Assembly: GCF_000003605.2 (NCBI RefSeq)
Contig: NW_003145287.1
Span: 158,369 to 198,723 of the forward strand
DNA: 40,355 nucleotides
Direction: 5' to 3'
DNA from: Saccoglossus kowalevskii
Taxonomy: Eukaryota; Hemichordata; Enteropneusta; Harrimaniidae
In this document: piece by piece, positions 11,931 through 23,215 of the stretch
How the letters are laid out: each line of letters begins with the position of its first letter
How positions within the stretch are numbered: position 1 is the first letter of the stretch
Notes under the pieces: generated by a model
Told to the model about the DNA's origin: nothing
What the model saw: the letters and a program-made list of their open reading frames with translations, nothing else
Database searches by the model: none
Position numbers and translations under genes: made by a program

Positions 11931-14900
11931 ATTTGGTGAAAATCCAAAATTCCATTTGATTGAACTAATGAATTAATAACTATTAAGAAATTTACAGACT
12001 TTTCAAAGATTTTTTCATTTTCCCTGTAATTTAAAGACAACTCAAAGACTTTCCGGACCTCAACAAACCCAAAGACTTTCAAAATGATTTTTCCAATGCT
12101 ATGGATCCTGTAAGAAGACAAAACAATCACCAAAATTCTATTTCCCACAATTATCATTGTAAACCTTTCCTGTGAAATCCACTGTGACTCCCCTAGGGTC
12201 CAAGTGAAGTAACCACAATTACATAGGACTGCAGAATGTCACTGCAATTTCCTAGCAACAAGTGAAATATTCACTGCTACATTTTGCAATTTTCCCTAAC
12301 TTGTGAAATCAAATTGGGTTTAAAATAAAAACTGTATATTTGTTGAATAGCGAAGACACGTGTATGCAATTCATGTACATATCACGTCACTTAACACAGG
12401 TAATACAAATACATGACTTTTGTACATTATACACAGAATGTGCTGTACTCAGCAAAAAAAAAAAATGAACTGCATTAACAAACTGGAGATACAGATACAT
12501 TGAAGTTAATAAACTGGTGCTTGGCTACCTTATCATGATAAGACAAATACATAAACAAAGACTTTGTCCTTCATGGCAACACTACACACAAACGAGTTTG
12601 CGGTTCCCTCTCGAAATTGAAAAAAATAAATAAACAAATCCTGAACTCTTTCAACAACCATACCTGCATGCAACTTCACAAAAATAATAGCAATGAGCAA
12701 ACAGAGCTGTTTGTTGCCTAGCAACAGAATGTTTATACTTGACTTGTCAATCACAGCCACCATTCCCTATAAACACTTGACTGTAAATCCAGTGTAATAA
12801 TTACATGTAAGCACAGAGACAACAGATACCTTGTTTATATCTGATACGTTGGGGTCATATCAGATCATATGCCTATAGCGTTGGTCTCCCACTCACCAGG
12901 GTACATGTATCAGCAACACCCAAATTATTGGGTTAGAATTTTGTTTACTTAGTAGTCATGTGACATAATTCACCAGTGTGATCACAGTTTATGGGTAGAG
13001 GATTGTGATATGAAAATATTTTCTCTGTTACAAGATATATTCTCTGGGAAACGTACACACACACAAAACCACAAATTGTTGTTACAACTGTAAAATTTGT
13101 ATTAGAAATCTTCAATATTTATTGTACGCTCGATCATTAAAATACATTCATTTAACCATACACAACTCACATACATGTGCTTACACTTGTACAGCAAATA
13201 TGCCAATACAGTAAATATGGTAATCTAGAAAATGATATATCCACCACATTTTTGCCAGATAACAGATTAAGTGTTCAAATCTTGAACCATGAGTGCGCGT
13301 CTTATGAAAATCTCTAATCAGATTACCTTAAGATACATACATAATACAAAAAAACATGAAAAAAGGAATCAACACCGACAGCGATAAAATCTGAAATCCC
13401 TCGGCAGAACCACCCAAAGATTTCATGCTCATGGGCAGAGGTTTATCATTTTTATCTCAATGGGATAACAAAAAACACACATTTCACAATAATTTAGGTC
13501 AGAACACTCAGCCCAACAGAGCGGATTAACATTTTAGTTTAGTGAGAAAAGAAAGAATTGTCGGATTAATATCATTATATGGAGAGTTTACTTCAGGCTT
13601 AGTATTTCAGGTTTTTGTGTAGTCTCACATATACCTTCAAGGCGTGATCAACAAGTTTATTTTTTTTTAAAAAAAAACAAGCATGTTTACATTAATCCAG
13701 GAAATTAGTTTGATTCAGACAAATTATTCAAGCAGACATCATGTTTGAAACAAATTTAACCAACCAAAATCAGCTATCTATCGCTGATGACTGTATAAAC
13801 AAATCTAAATCAGTGTTCTATACTAAAGTGAAATCAACATCATGAATCAATCAGAATCAGTGTTTCATACATAATAAATGACATAAGCCTGAACAAAATC
13901 ACTGTTTCTGTATAGTTTTGGGTAAATGAAAGAATGTTAAGCAATGTTATGGCTTTTTTTTTTATTTCTTTTTTTTCTTAGGCAGATTTTATTCACCTGA
14001 CTTACAGGTATGACAATAATTACCATAACGTGGCCAATAACTTTTAATTAGTAAGCATAAAACTATATGAAACATCTTCCAAACTCTGTGGATGAAACCA
14101 TTACATAAACAGGGGTGGATAGACACGAGGCAAATAGTGTATAAATCGCCACAGGTCAAATGTCAATCTGTAAAACAAACTTTGGAATGAAAAGCAATCT
14201 GTCTATAACGCAAGTTGGTGGTGGGTTTGGTAAACTGTATAGAACCCAAACACAACACTCATGGATACTTGAGGCTGCAGCAGTGTTTAAAATAAAAATC
14301 AGTTTCTGAGCTTGAACTGTTTTCGCTGGTATGTAAGTTTTAATTCAATATACCATTCCCCCCTCAATCTTCAGTGGTTGATCCCTTGGAAGGTTAAAGG
14401 TCGCATGACATAATTTAGTTATAAAACCTGTATTATTCACACACAAGACAAAGTATTCTCAGGATACTCAACAAGCAGACATATCTCTAGGGTTCTGCTG
14501 AGGGTCTTAGCTTTGTCTCGGTAAGTAGGTTAGAACGAATTCGAACATTCGATATCAGCAACTATCATTATAGGTATTTCATAACAATTGTAGCTGCTTC
14601 TGTTACATTCAGTGTTATATGACAAATGTACAACATTCAAATGTAATCCTTTAACAACCATCGTTAACTTCAGTCGTCTTTCACCGTAAACTTAGCTTCT
14701 AGCTTCTGTCATGAATTTTTACGCCAATGTTCAAAACGTTCAATGAAAACTTTTCGTCTGATCCTAAAATTAAACGCTACAGTCATAGAAAATGAAATAA
14801 AATATGAACTTAAGCAAGAGAGTGGAAGGAAATCGATTGCCCCCAAATATTTTTGAAATAACATGAAAAACACGTGGAATGCCTCAGTCAACTTATTTCA

Positions 14901-16310
14901 TCATAATATAATTTTTTTCAACATTTTTGATCGTGACTTTATATCCAATCAGAAATTATGTTGATGAGATTAAAAATGATAGACATTATTGAAAAAATTA
15001 TGTAAAAACAAACATTTGGCAGTAAAAATTATGGTATTCATAAATCCATGAACTGGGAAGGTGCCATTTCCTAACCAACCCATAATATTATTTTAATGCA
15101 ACGACTGCTGAAAGCGTACACCGAAATAAATGGAGGAAAAAAAACACGACATCAACAGGAGTGTTATATTTGTCATTAAAGTTTATTTTTCATGACTTTT
15201 GGTCGAGAACTGTAAATTCTTATTTTGAACAGACTGGGGAGGACTTTAGAATCAAGGTAAAACAGCACTCCATCAAATGTACTAACTTATGTTACACTTG
15301 GGTGAAAGGTTGACTTCATAAGTGGAAACGGCATAAATAATGATCTGTACCTGTCCATGTTTCAATTGTTCATTGTCTTCGTATTAACTGGAAACATGCC
15401 AATTTGGTGATTTTTTTTTTTTTTATTTGAAGCTGATCTAAGATACTTACAACAACAACAAGCATGCAACATATTGAGAAATCCTACGTATGGTTAGCAA
15501 TAAACAACACCAATTATTCGCGTCAGTTGACTTGTGAAGTTAGCGTTCACCCTGTTGGCCCATGCTTGTTACAGAAAAAGATTTACCCTACAGGACTGCA
15601 CGACAGGGCTGTGTTACTCATAAGTAGCAGTTTCAGGGCCTGCCGGTGCCAACTGGGGTCTCGTTCATTCTTGACATTACCTGCAGACCTAAGTGCCAAT
15701 GGACCTACTAAATCAATATTTCATGAAATAAAATCAGGGAATAAGGAAAACGCAGCACATGCCCAGCTGATGACAATAGCAGTATTGAATCAAGGGACAA
15801 ACAAATATAGTAATATTTCAATCACAAGCCCTAACGAATCAAAAGTACTGTGACTGTGCATTCTTTTTTTTAGAATGGATAAATACAGACTGTTATAGAA
15901 AATATATATTCACTGGAGAAGTGATATCAAGCAGCCATAAAAGTACAGATTGTATACCTGTACTGACGGGGACAATAATGACTTAGGAGTAGTAATAGTA
16001 AAGAAATAATGAAATAATGCAAGTTTCTATTATTCCTTACGTTATATAATGGCTAGGGCTGAGGAAGCTATGAAAAACCAATTTCTCTTCATGACAAATT
16101 TCACTTAATTAAGTCAAATTTAAGTTAAATTTGTCGTCTTTCACAAAATAAACCTACATGATTGCGTTTCTCTATTTTGTCAAAGGTACGTGTCTTAGGT
16201 AAGACAAAGTAGCAAGAATAAACTGGAACAAGTTTCCAATTCTGCCTGAACAATACCACTGAAATGTGCTGGAAACACAGTTTCTCACAATATGAGTTTG
16301 TATCTATTTT

Positions 16311-16560
16311 GAATGAAATTGGTCAATGCAAAGCTTAAAATTTCAGCCATATTCTGTAACTGAAAATGACCAGTTGTGCGTGCTGTGTCTTATAATACTG
16401 AGTATAAATTCCAAGTTTGAATAAAATTGGTCAATGCAAAGCTTAAAATTTCAGCCATATTCTGTAACTGAAAATGACCAGTTGTGCATGCTGTGTCTTA
16501 TAATACTGAGTATAAATTCCAAGTTTGAATAAAATTGGGCAATGCAAAGCTTCAACATTT
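16311..16560. repeat. Tandem duplication, 108-bp unit, about 2.3 copies
   Basis: The block beginning GGTCAATGCAAAGCTTAAAA recurs at 16321 and 16429, and partially (GGGCAATGCAAAGCTTC) at 16537, exactly 108 bp apart. The first two copies differ at very few positions (for example GTGCGTGC against GTGCATGC), so the duplication is young. Confidence 0.93.
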
Positions 16561-16895
16561 TCAGCACTACTTTGTGATCAAAAATTAAATATTTTGACCA
16601 AAAGAGCCTTTGATTGTGACATTGTGTCAATCAACATGTGTAATCAGCCACTGCAAATACACTAAACAATTTGTCCAAGAAGTTTTATTCAAATCAGATC
16701 TTTCGGGGTTATGATGTGACAAAGAAGGACGAATGAAACCAAATCCACGATTCCTCGTTTCAAACTTTTTCCTGTTATTATCCCAAAATACATACTAAAC
16801 ATGAAAATTGTTGCACCTAAATTTTGGCGAGAAAAATGATGACGTTCGAAGGGCTTGAATCACTGACATTGGTGATATGTCCTCGTAAAATTATA

Positions 16896-16942
16896 ATATA
16901 CCGGTAGCACAGCAAAAAGTTAGCAGTTGAGTACCGGTATAT
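16896..16942. repeat. Perfect inverted repeat with 11-bp arms
   Basis: ATATACCGGTA (16896-16906) and TACCGGTATAT (16932-16942) are exact reverse complements around a 25-bp spacer. No gene is linked to it. Confidence 0.85.
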
Positions 16943-17565
16943 CAACCCATTACAGAATATGAAAAATAAAATGTTTTACTTAAATAATGGATTTTCTTTA
17001 TTAATTTAACAGGATGGGAATAGGGAGCATAGAAATGATTCCAAGAAACCGAGGAACTTCATCCACACACTACTTATACTATACGCAACAACATCAAACG
17101 TAACGAGGCATTTTTCGACACTTGCAAACAAAACCATTAGTACAGAGATGATTAATCTCTACAAACTTATATTCACTGACAGTTCTCTTCTATTTTATGG
17201 ATTCTGCATTTGAGTTTAAATTACAGAAAGAATTGGATTCAGTTTGCCAGGGAAACCAATATACATCATTTTTGGGGGCCATTTTATTTTATTTGATGCG
17301 AAAGCATACACACTTTTAGTCAATAGAGAAAGCTCACAGGTTTCTTCAATGATTAGTTAGATACTATAGTAATGAATCACATGATACCAAATTAGAAGAT
17401 CTTTTTAGATGGATCTGCTTCCTTTGGTAGAAGCTACTGCATTTTGGCAGATTGCAATTTCTGTGGCCTATGTCATACATGTAGATCTTGCACAACAATC
17501 ACTGGGCTTTTCATTTCAGTACAATATGAAATTGGCTAAAGTAGACATTACTGTTACAATGTTGT

Positions 17566-18075
17566 AACTGTTGTAACCTACCACACAATTATACATTGTC
17601 TGTGAATATTAATTAGGTAATTTGCATATCAACAGTTTCACCACTATTGTTAACTGTTGTAACCTACCACACAATTATATGTTGCTGTGAATATTAATTA
17701 GGTAATTTGCATATCAACAGTTTCACCACTATTGTTAACTGTTGTAACCTACCACACAATTATATGTTGCTGTGAATATTAATTAGGTAATTTGCATATC
17801 AAGAGTTTCACCACTATTGTTTAACTGTTGTAACCTACCACACAATTATACGTTGCTGTGAATATTAATTAGGTAATTTGCATATCAAGAGCTTCACCAC
17901 TATTGTTTAACTGTTGTAACCTACCACATAATTATACGTTGCTGTGAATATTAATTAGGTAATTTGCATATCAACAGTTTCACCACTATTGTTTAACTGT
18001 TGTAACCTACCACATAATTATATGTTGCTGTGAATATTAATTAGGTAATTTGCATATCAGCAGTTTCACAACTAT
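17566..18075. repeat. Minisatellite, 86-bp unit, six near-identical copies
   Basis: Units begin with AACTGTTGTAACCTACCACA at 17566, 17652, 17737, 17823, 17909 and 17995, a period of 85-86 bp. Each carries AATATTAATTAGGTAATTTG followed by CATATC and then CAGTTTCACCACTATTG or a close variant. The array contains six ATTTGCAT octamers, at 17620, 17705, 17790, 17876, 17962 and 18048. It ends about 260 bp upstream of the putative TATA box of LRR gene 1. High copy identity suggests recent expansion or homogenisation. Confidence 0.95.
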
Positions 18076-18437
18076 AAACCCCAAAAAATACATTTGTTGT
18101 GCACTGGATCCTTAAAATCATACTTATTTTCACTATCTTTGTAATTTATGCATGCACCACAAATAGACCATGACCTAATGACTGTTCCATACCTTACTTT
18201 CCTCATCTGTGTTTTATATATTACAGGATATAAAGGTGAATAGCTGAAATTAATCCAATAATATCTACCAGGTGTGTTCCAACACATTAAGAAGGCTACC
18301 TAAGCAAAACACTGGGACTATACGAACGGACTATAAAAACTGAAATGCCAGGATGAGTTTTATTCGCCATAACCTTACCCAGTAGGAAGTACCAGAATTA
18401 CTCTGCAGATCACAAGACTGACAAGAGAGTGCCAAAA
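18076..18437 (+). promoter_or_regulatory. Upstream region of LRR gene 1
   Basis: This 360-bp stretch lies between the end of the 86-bp tandem array and the start codon. Apart from the TATA-like word at 18332 and a possible acceptor at 18381-18382 I see no further element. It probably holds the core promoter and 5' UTR. Confidence 0.4.
18332..18338 (+). promoter_or_regulatory. Possible TATA box of LRR gene 1
   Basis: TATAAAA lies 106 bp upstream of the ATG at 18438 and would place transcription start near 18360-18370, giving a 5' UTR of about 70 nt. An alternative is a weak splice acceptor (CTTACCCAG, AG at 18381-18382), which would imply an upstream exon. An in-frame TGA at 18354 closes the reading frame above the start. 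TATA-like words are common in AT-rich DNA, so this is tentative. Confidence 0.4.
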
Positions 18438-19505
18438 ATGACACGACTTGAAACAGCAATCGCGTTATCACTGCCATGTGCGTTTCTACTGATCGTAACT
18501 TTGACACAAATATCCGCGTGTCCATCAATGTGCACATGCAACGAAACGATGGACGCTTTGGTCGTTGACTGCAGCAGTCAGAACTTGTCGACCATACCCA
18601 GCACAGTACCGTTGAACACAACGCATCTGATATTTCGAGATAATCAACTTGAGACACTTGAGAGCCTCGATTTCTGTTCGGGATTACAAAAACTTATATT
18701 TCTGGATCTCAGTTGGAATGATATCCTGCAAATAGAAGAGGGCGACTTCCTTAACTGTAACGAGGTCAAGTATTTAGATGTCAGCTACAATAATGTGCGA
18801 GTGCTACCTACAAATTCATTTTGGGGACTTCAGAAAACAGAACTGCTTGACTTAAGTGGAAACAAAATCTACGACCTAGATAACGGATCCTTTCTTGACC
18901 TCCTTAAAATAAAGGAACTCCGTCTTCATGACAATTTGCTTAATAATGATATCGAAAAAGCACTAATAGCCAGAGATACTTTAAAAATTCTAGATTTAAG
19001 CAAAAATAGAATTAAAAACCTAAAAAATACATTATTTGACAACTTGATAAATTTAACCACACTTTCTTTACGTACGAATATCATTAGTGTAGTGGAGGCT
19101 AAGGCATTTTCTAACCAAGAAACACTTGAAAATTTAGATTTGTCGTATAACCCTTTGTACTGTCTGCCAGAAGACACCTTTGACACGTTGATAAATTTGA
19201 ACTATTTGGAGTTAAGCGCAGACAGTCTAGCCGCTATCGTTAAAATGGCTGATAGAATGAACTACACAAACTATTGGTTCAAGGTGATGAGGAACATGAA
19301 AGGCGTCCTAATGGAGATGCCCGGCTATCAGAACGGGACCAACATGTATACCAATCAAAAGATGGGAATCAGATACATGGACGAAGTCTCCACCAGTAGT
19401 GCAGCCGTACTCAATCTTCAACAACCAATCAACTATCAACATGCCTACTTGTATCGTCGCCCGAATTCAGATGAATCACAAGATGCAAGTCGTGAAAATT
19501 ACTGA
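18438..19505 (+). CDS. Secreted leucine-rich repeat protein 1, nested, single coding exon
   Basis: The product has 355 aa. I start at the ATG at 18438 (A at -3); the frame is open a little further, but only from a GTG. Residues 1-27 look like a signal peptide (LSLPCAFLLIVTLTQISA). An LRRNT cap follows, with C28, C32, C34 and C45 (Cx3CxCx10C). About nine LRRs of 22-25 residues run to about residue 270, with consensus LxxLDLSxNxI; the last has lost its Asn (YLELSADSL). There is no LRRCT cysteine cluster, no transmembrane segment and no hydrophobic GPI tail. Residues 275-313 form a conserved module, NYTNYWFKVMRNMKGV then GIRY, followed by a polar 42-residue tail. There are at least seven N-glycosylation sequons. 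It is probably a secreted binding or recognition protein; the ligand is unknown. The nearest relative in view is the LRR gene at 35229-36473. Confidence 0.9.
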   Translation: MTRLETAIALSLPCAFLLIVTLTQISACPSMCTCNETMDALVVDCSSQNLSTIPSTVPLNTTHLIFRDNQLETLESLDFCSGLQKLIFLDLSWNDILQIEEGDFLNCNEVKYLDVSYNNVRVLPTNSFWGLQKTELLDLSGNKIYDLDNGSFLDLLKIKELRLHDNLLNNDIEKALIARDTLKILDLSKNRIKNLKNTLFDNLINLTTLSLRTNIISVVEAKAFSNQETLENLDLSYNPLYCLPEDTFDTLINLNYLELSADSLAAIVKMADRMNYTNYWFKVMRNMKGVLMEMPGYQNGTNMYTNQKMGIRYMDEVSTSSAAVLNLQQPINYQHAYLYRRPNSDESQDASRENY

Positions 19506-19578
19506 TGATAGCGTCAATTCCGCATCAAATAGTTCTGCAAGTTCATCCATGTAAGAAAAAGTGTAATACTTAGTTTTC

Positions 19579-19584
19579 AATAAA
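19579..19584 (+). terminator. Poly(A) signal of LRR gene 1
   Basis: AATAAA occurs 73 nt after the TGA stop at 19503-19505, within TTTTCAATAAAAAAAG. The position and context suit a cleavage and polyadenylation signal, giving a short 3' UTR of about 100 nt. Confidence 0.55.
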
Positions 19585-22500
19585 AAAAGTGCCTACTATT
19601 ATTAACATTTGGCTGACATTTCACAAATGAAAACATGAATAGGGATAGGATCCTGTAGTCAAATTTATGCATAAGGATGAACTAGTTTTTCTTTTGTCAG
19701 TGTTTGTTTCAAGTTGTGTATATGACATTTTTTTGTAATCTTGTTCATGTCACATCAGATTAAAACCAGACTCAAGTTGATACTGGCTCTCAAGTTATCT
19801 TGTAAGTAGAAATATATTTGATGCACAGAGTTTGACCTTTTTAAATTGAGCAGGCGTCCATTTTCACCACCAAAATTTATAAAATCGCCTTATAGCCCAT
19901 AGAATAATTACACTGACGTCTCTGTTTCTGATGTCTTCCAGGGTTCGGAAGCCACTGAAACAAATGCAACACATTTCTGATATTTTGCCAATGTATCCCA
20001 TGTTCTCAAGCTTCAGATCTGTAGTTGCTAAGCAACAATGTGTGTGATGTGAATTTTGTATAAACTATATACGAGAGAGAATACAACAAAACAGTCTGAA
20101 TATACTATACTCCCAAGATGGCTTTCCTCTAGATTTTGAATTAAAAAAAAAAAAAAATTTTAAAGTGATTATCATTGTCAACATAAATTTTAACTTATTA
20201 ATAGTTGAATCTGACTGTTAAAATTGGATATACGAGGGATATATATTTTTTTGAAAGCAAGTTAGGTAAAAAGCTACCTAAATGTTAAGTTATGCTCAGA
20301 CTGTACTGTTTACTACCAGCTACACCAAAATAATTCACAAAATGTTTTTGAGATAAAAAAAAAGTGAAACAAATAAATGAAACTAAGGGACAGTACAAAT
20401 AACAGAATTGACATCATTTTGATTTCCATAGAAATATGTCATGGTTTTATATACGCCATTCAATACCACCTAAAGGGGGCACTCTTCAATATGTACGAAT
20501 AAAAGCCAGCAGTATAACAGATCAACTATAGATGGCGCTGTTGTCCAAATTTCATGAATAGTGATTACATTCTTTTTGATTTGTTTTTTTTAGAAATTTT
20601 ATGGTAAACCAGATAGTAAGGTACCATATTTACTCTATTAGAAGAACTTATGAATTGAAAATTGCATACATAGTAAAGTGATAGAGCTAGAGATAAAAGT
20701 CATTTACAAAACAGGGCTCCCTCTAGAAAAATAAATGTTTTAGTCATTTCCTAACCAAAACAATTTATTTTTCGCCAAAAATTTAGTTTTAGCTACTAGT
20801 TTTAGCCATTATTGATGACGGTGTCCAAATGACGTCAAATACACTTCGGGGTAACCCAAACCTACTTTGAAAAAGTCTGCACAATCGTTTCTGAAAATCT
20901 GCACATGCGCATATGGTAAGTCTGTACATGCACATTAACAACATTGCATAAATGAAACCCTATGGCTATGATGAAACTTCTGAAAGATTGTGACATTATT
21001 TCTTGGAATTATTTGAGCCAAATCGTTAGATTAGACCTGACCATTTTTGGAAGAAAAAAAGCTTTGAAAACATTTCCAAGTAAAGGCAATACAAATCTGA
21101 CCCCTTAATTCTGAACACAGAAATATGTGATGGTGCCCTCTACGTAAATTCTTCCCTAAATGTATAATGAACAGCGCCATCTAGAGACAAACAAAGACTC
21201 CTCCCTATTTTAAGCTCTGAAACCAATGTTTTGTATATGCAAATTTGTTTGTCAACTTTGAATAGTTTTTGCTTTTTACTTGTTATTAAATCTGATTTAC
21301 AACTTAGTTAACGTACTTAAGTCATAAAAGTGACCAGGTAATACAAAGAGGGCAGTCACACTCAAGTAAACAAGAAACTATTTATCAGTCCGGGCACACA
21401 CACAGTCACATTTGAACCGGAAAATGATTGTCGGTCTTCCTAGTAAAAGACTGCAGTGTAAGTGTGCTCTCAGATGCAGTGTAACGTGCCGTACATGTCT
21501 GTGAACTTGCTTTCAAGATTCAAGTTGTTGAAACTTTAACAGCTCATCCAAAAACATAAAAACAAGGTAAGACGTTGATATACTATCTATTGGTTTGTTG
21601 TCTCTTAACTCTTATAACATTCTAGTCAAGTTTTGCAACAATTCACAAAGCAAGCCCTTTTTTCATAATTTTTCAACAAATTTGATCAAGACGGCTATGT
21701 AATGTAAAATTACATCAATTTGGCCCAAAATTAACAAAGAAACTATAGAAAGTTACGAAAAAATTATGGTGGGAAAAATGATATCAGTCAATACAACTGA
21801 TGTGTTAACCTTGGACTAGAGCATGTATCTCAAACGAAATATGAGAAACAACGGTACCAGACAATATCAGACAAGTACTGTACATGTTTGTAAGTTGACA
21901 AAAGGTAATGCTGGACTACTGGGTAAAATTACAGTTGACAGAGTTTCTGATTATCTGAGAAGTTAATCAGCCAGACAGCAGCTCTTCAATAGAAGTATTC
22001 CATAATTACCCAATATAAATCTTCAAAGGTCAGTGTTCAAATCAAAGTTTTTCCCACACTACCCTTGGCTGTAAACTGAAACTTGACAACCACTGAATAA
22101 AAACTGAATGTCAAACTGTGGTAGTTTAAGACTGCTCTAAGTAACCTGACTGTTATAGAACGTTTAAAATTTGCACATATATTCCATGAACAACTAGTTT
22201 CTGCAGTCTGCACCTAATGGCTCTAAGCTGTTCAAACAGCATGCAAAGTTGTGCAAAGCGATTGCAAAGTTGGTTGATTTGCATGTTTATTTGAACTAAG
22301 CTGTTGTCATATCGCATCATGAAGTTATAAAGTAGAAAAATGAATGAAATCCAAGTGAAAGCTTCCTATATTAGCAAATGGATGGATGTACAAAACAAAG
22401 AAAAGTAATTCTAATTTAGTTATCAATGTCAAGCATAATTGGAATACAAGACTTATTAGAAATGACAATCTGAACTAACTATTCTCAAAACCATGTCACT

Positions 22501-22818
22501 TTACCATTAATTAAACCAATGACACAGTGTATATCAGACAAAAAATACTTTACCAATACCAATCAAATTTTTTTTTTCATTAAATTAAACAAAAATCACT
22601 ATTCACTTTGTACCTTTTAATAGTATAGTATACAAATATTGAGAATTACTATCCCCTCGTGGCTGCTGTCGACAAAAACCTCAAAATACGCCAATGTGAA
22701 AATCAAAACTGACATCTCGAGACTATGAATAATCTTTTAATTCAGCAGACATAATGTCATTTGCTCTTACGTCACACAATGAATGTAATGATCGATATAA
22801 ATATACCTTACACATTGA

Positions 22819-23215
22819 GAACAAGCAGCCTGTGGGCTGAGATAGCTGCGCTGTTAGCAATGCACATTTCAATTAAAGAATTCAGAATATCATGAAATGA
22901 ACAAATCTGAGAGAGGTCCACCTGTAGGACATATTATATATCAAAGCAATCTGACTTGTGGTTTTTAACAAAAAGTCCAAAGTATCGCTTTTTACCAAAA
23001 TGACAAAAATATTCATCAAAATTAGAGAATTGAAGATATCAACTCGAAATGAACAAAAATCTAAGAGAGGTCTAGCCGAGGTACATATACACCAAGTATC
23101 AAAGCAATCAAGCTTGTAGTTTTCAAAAAGCTGAAGAAGTAACAAGTTGACATGGACGATGACGGACAATCACTCATATGATAAGCTCTGCTTGACAAAG
23201 TCTACAGTGGAGTTA
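22819..23215. repeat. Interspersed repeat of about 400 bp, copy B
   Basis: Second copy of the element at 11514-11930, in the same orientation. It contains GAACAAGCAGCC, AGCAATGCACATTTCAATTA, two TCAAAGCAATC blocks (near 22941 and 23099) and GATAAGCTCTGCTTGACAAA near its end. The two copies differ at many positions, so both are old. Confidence 0.85.

Larger units (their letters stand above)
1365..17565. other. Non-coding part of the giant intron, left section
   Basis: About 16 kb between the AHCTF1 exon and the 86-bp array. It holds the fold-back element at 3573, the SINE head at 8133, MITE and repeat copies at 11354-11930, the 108-bp duplication at 16311 and the inverted repeat at 16896. No open frame here shows a recognisable domain. 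A good splice donor consensus (GTAG|GTAAGT, exon side ending 9545) stands out but has no proven partner. Confidence 0.7.

Noticed and set aside
11762..12157. 131-codon open frame, minus strand
   Set aside because: It overlaps the repeat of about 400 bp and the A-run. Composition is typical of translated AT-rich DNA.
15464..15853. 129-codon open frame, plus strand
   Set aside because: It begins with ATG but shows no recognisable domain and no convincing splice or promoter context. Probably chance.
17566..18075. CRISPR-like regular spacing
   Set aside because: Units are repeated over their full 86 bp with no unique spacers, and the DNA is animal nuclear. It is a minisatellite.
18429..18437. 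Upstream start of LRR gene 1 giving three extra residues
   Set aside because: The codon at 18429 is GTG. The first ATG in frame is at 18438 and gives a proper signal peptide.
20529..21183. MITE bounded by TAGATGGCGCTGTT and its reverse complement (21170-21183)
   Set aside because: A second paired word (GGGGCAC near 20477 and GTGCCC near 21134) is in the wrong order for a simple inverted-end element. More likely two separate copies of a common short motif.
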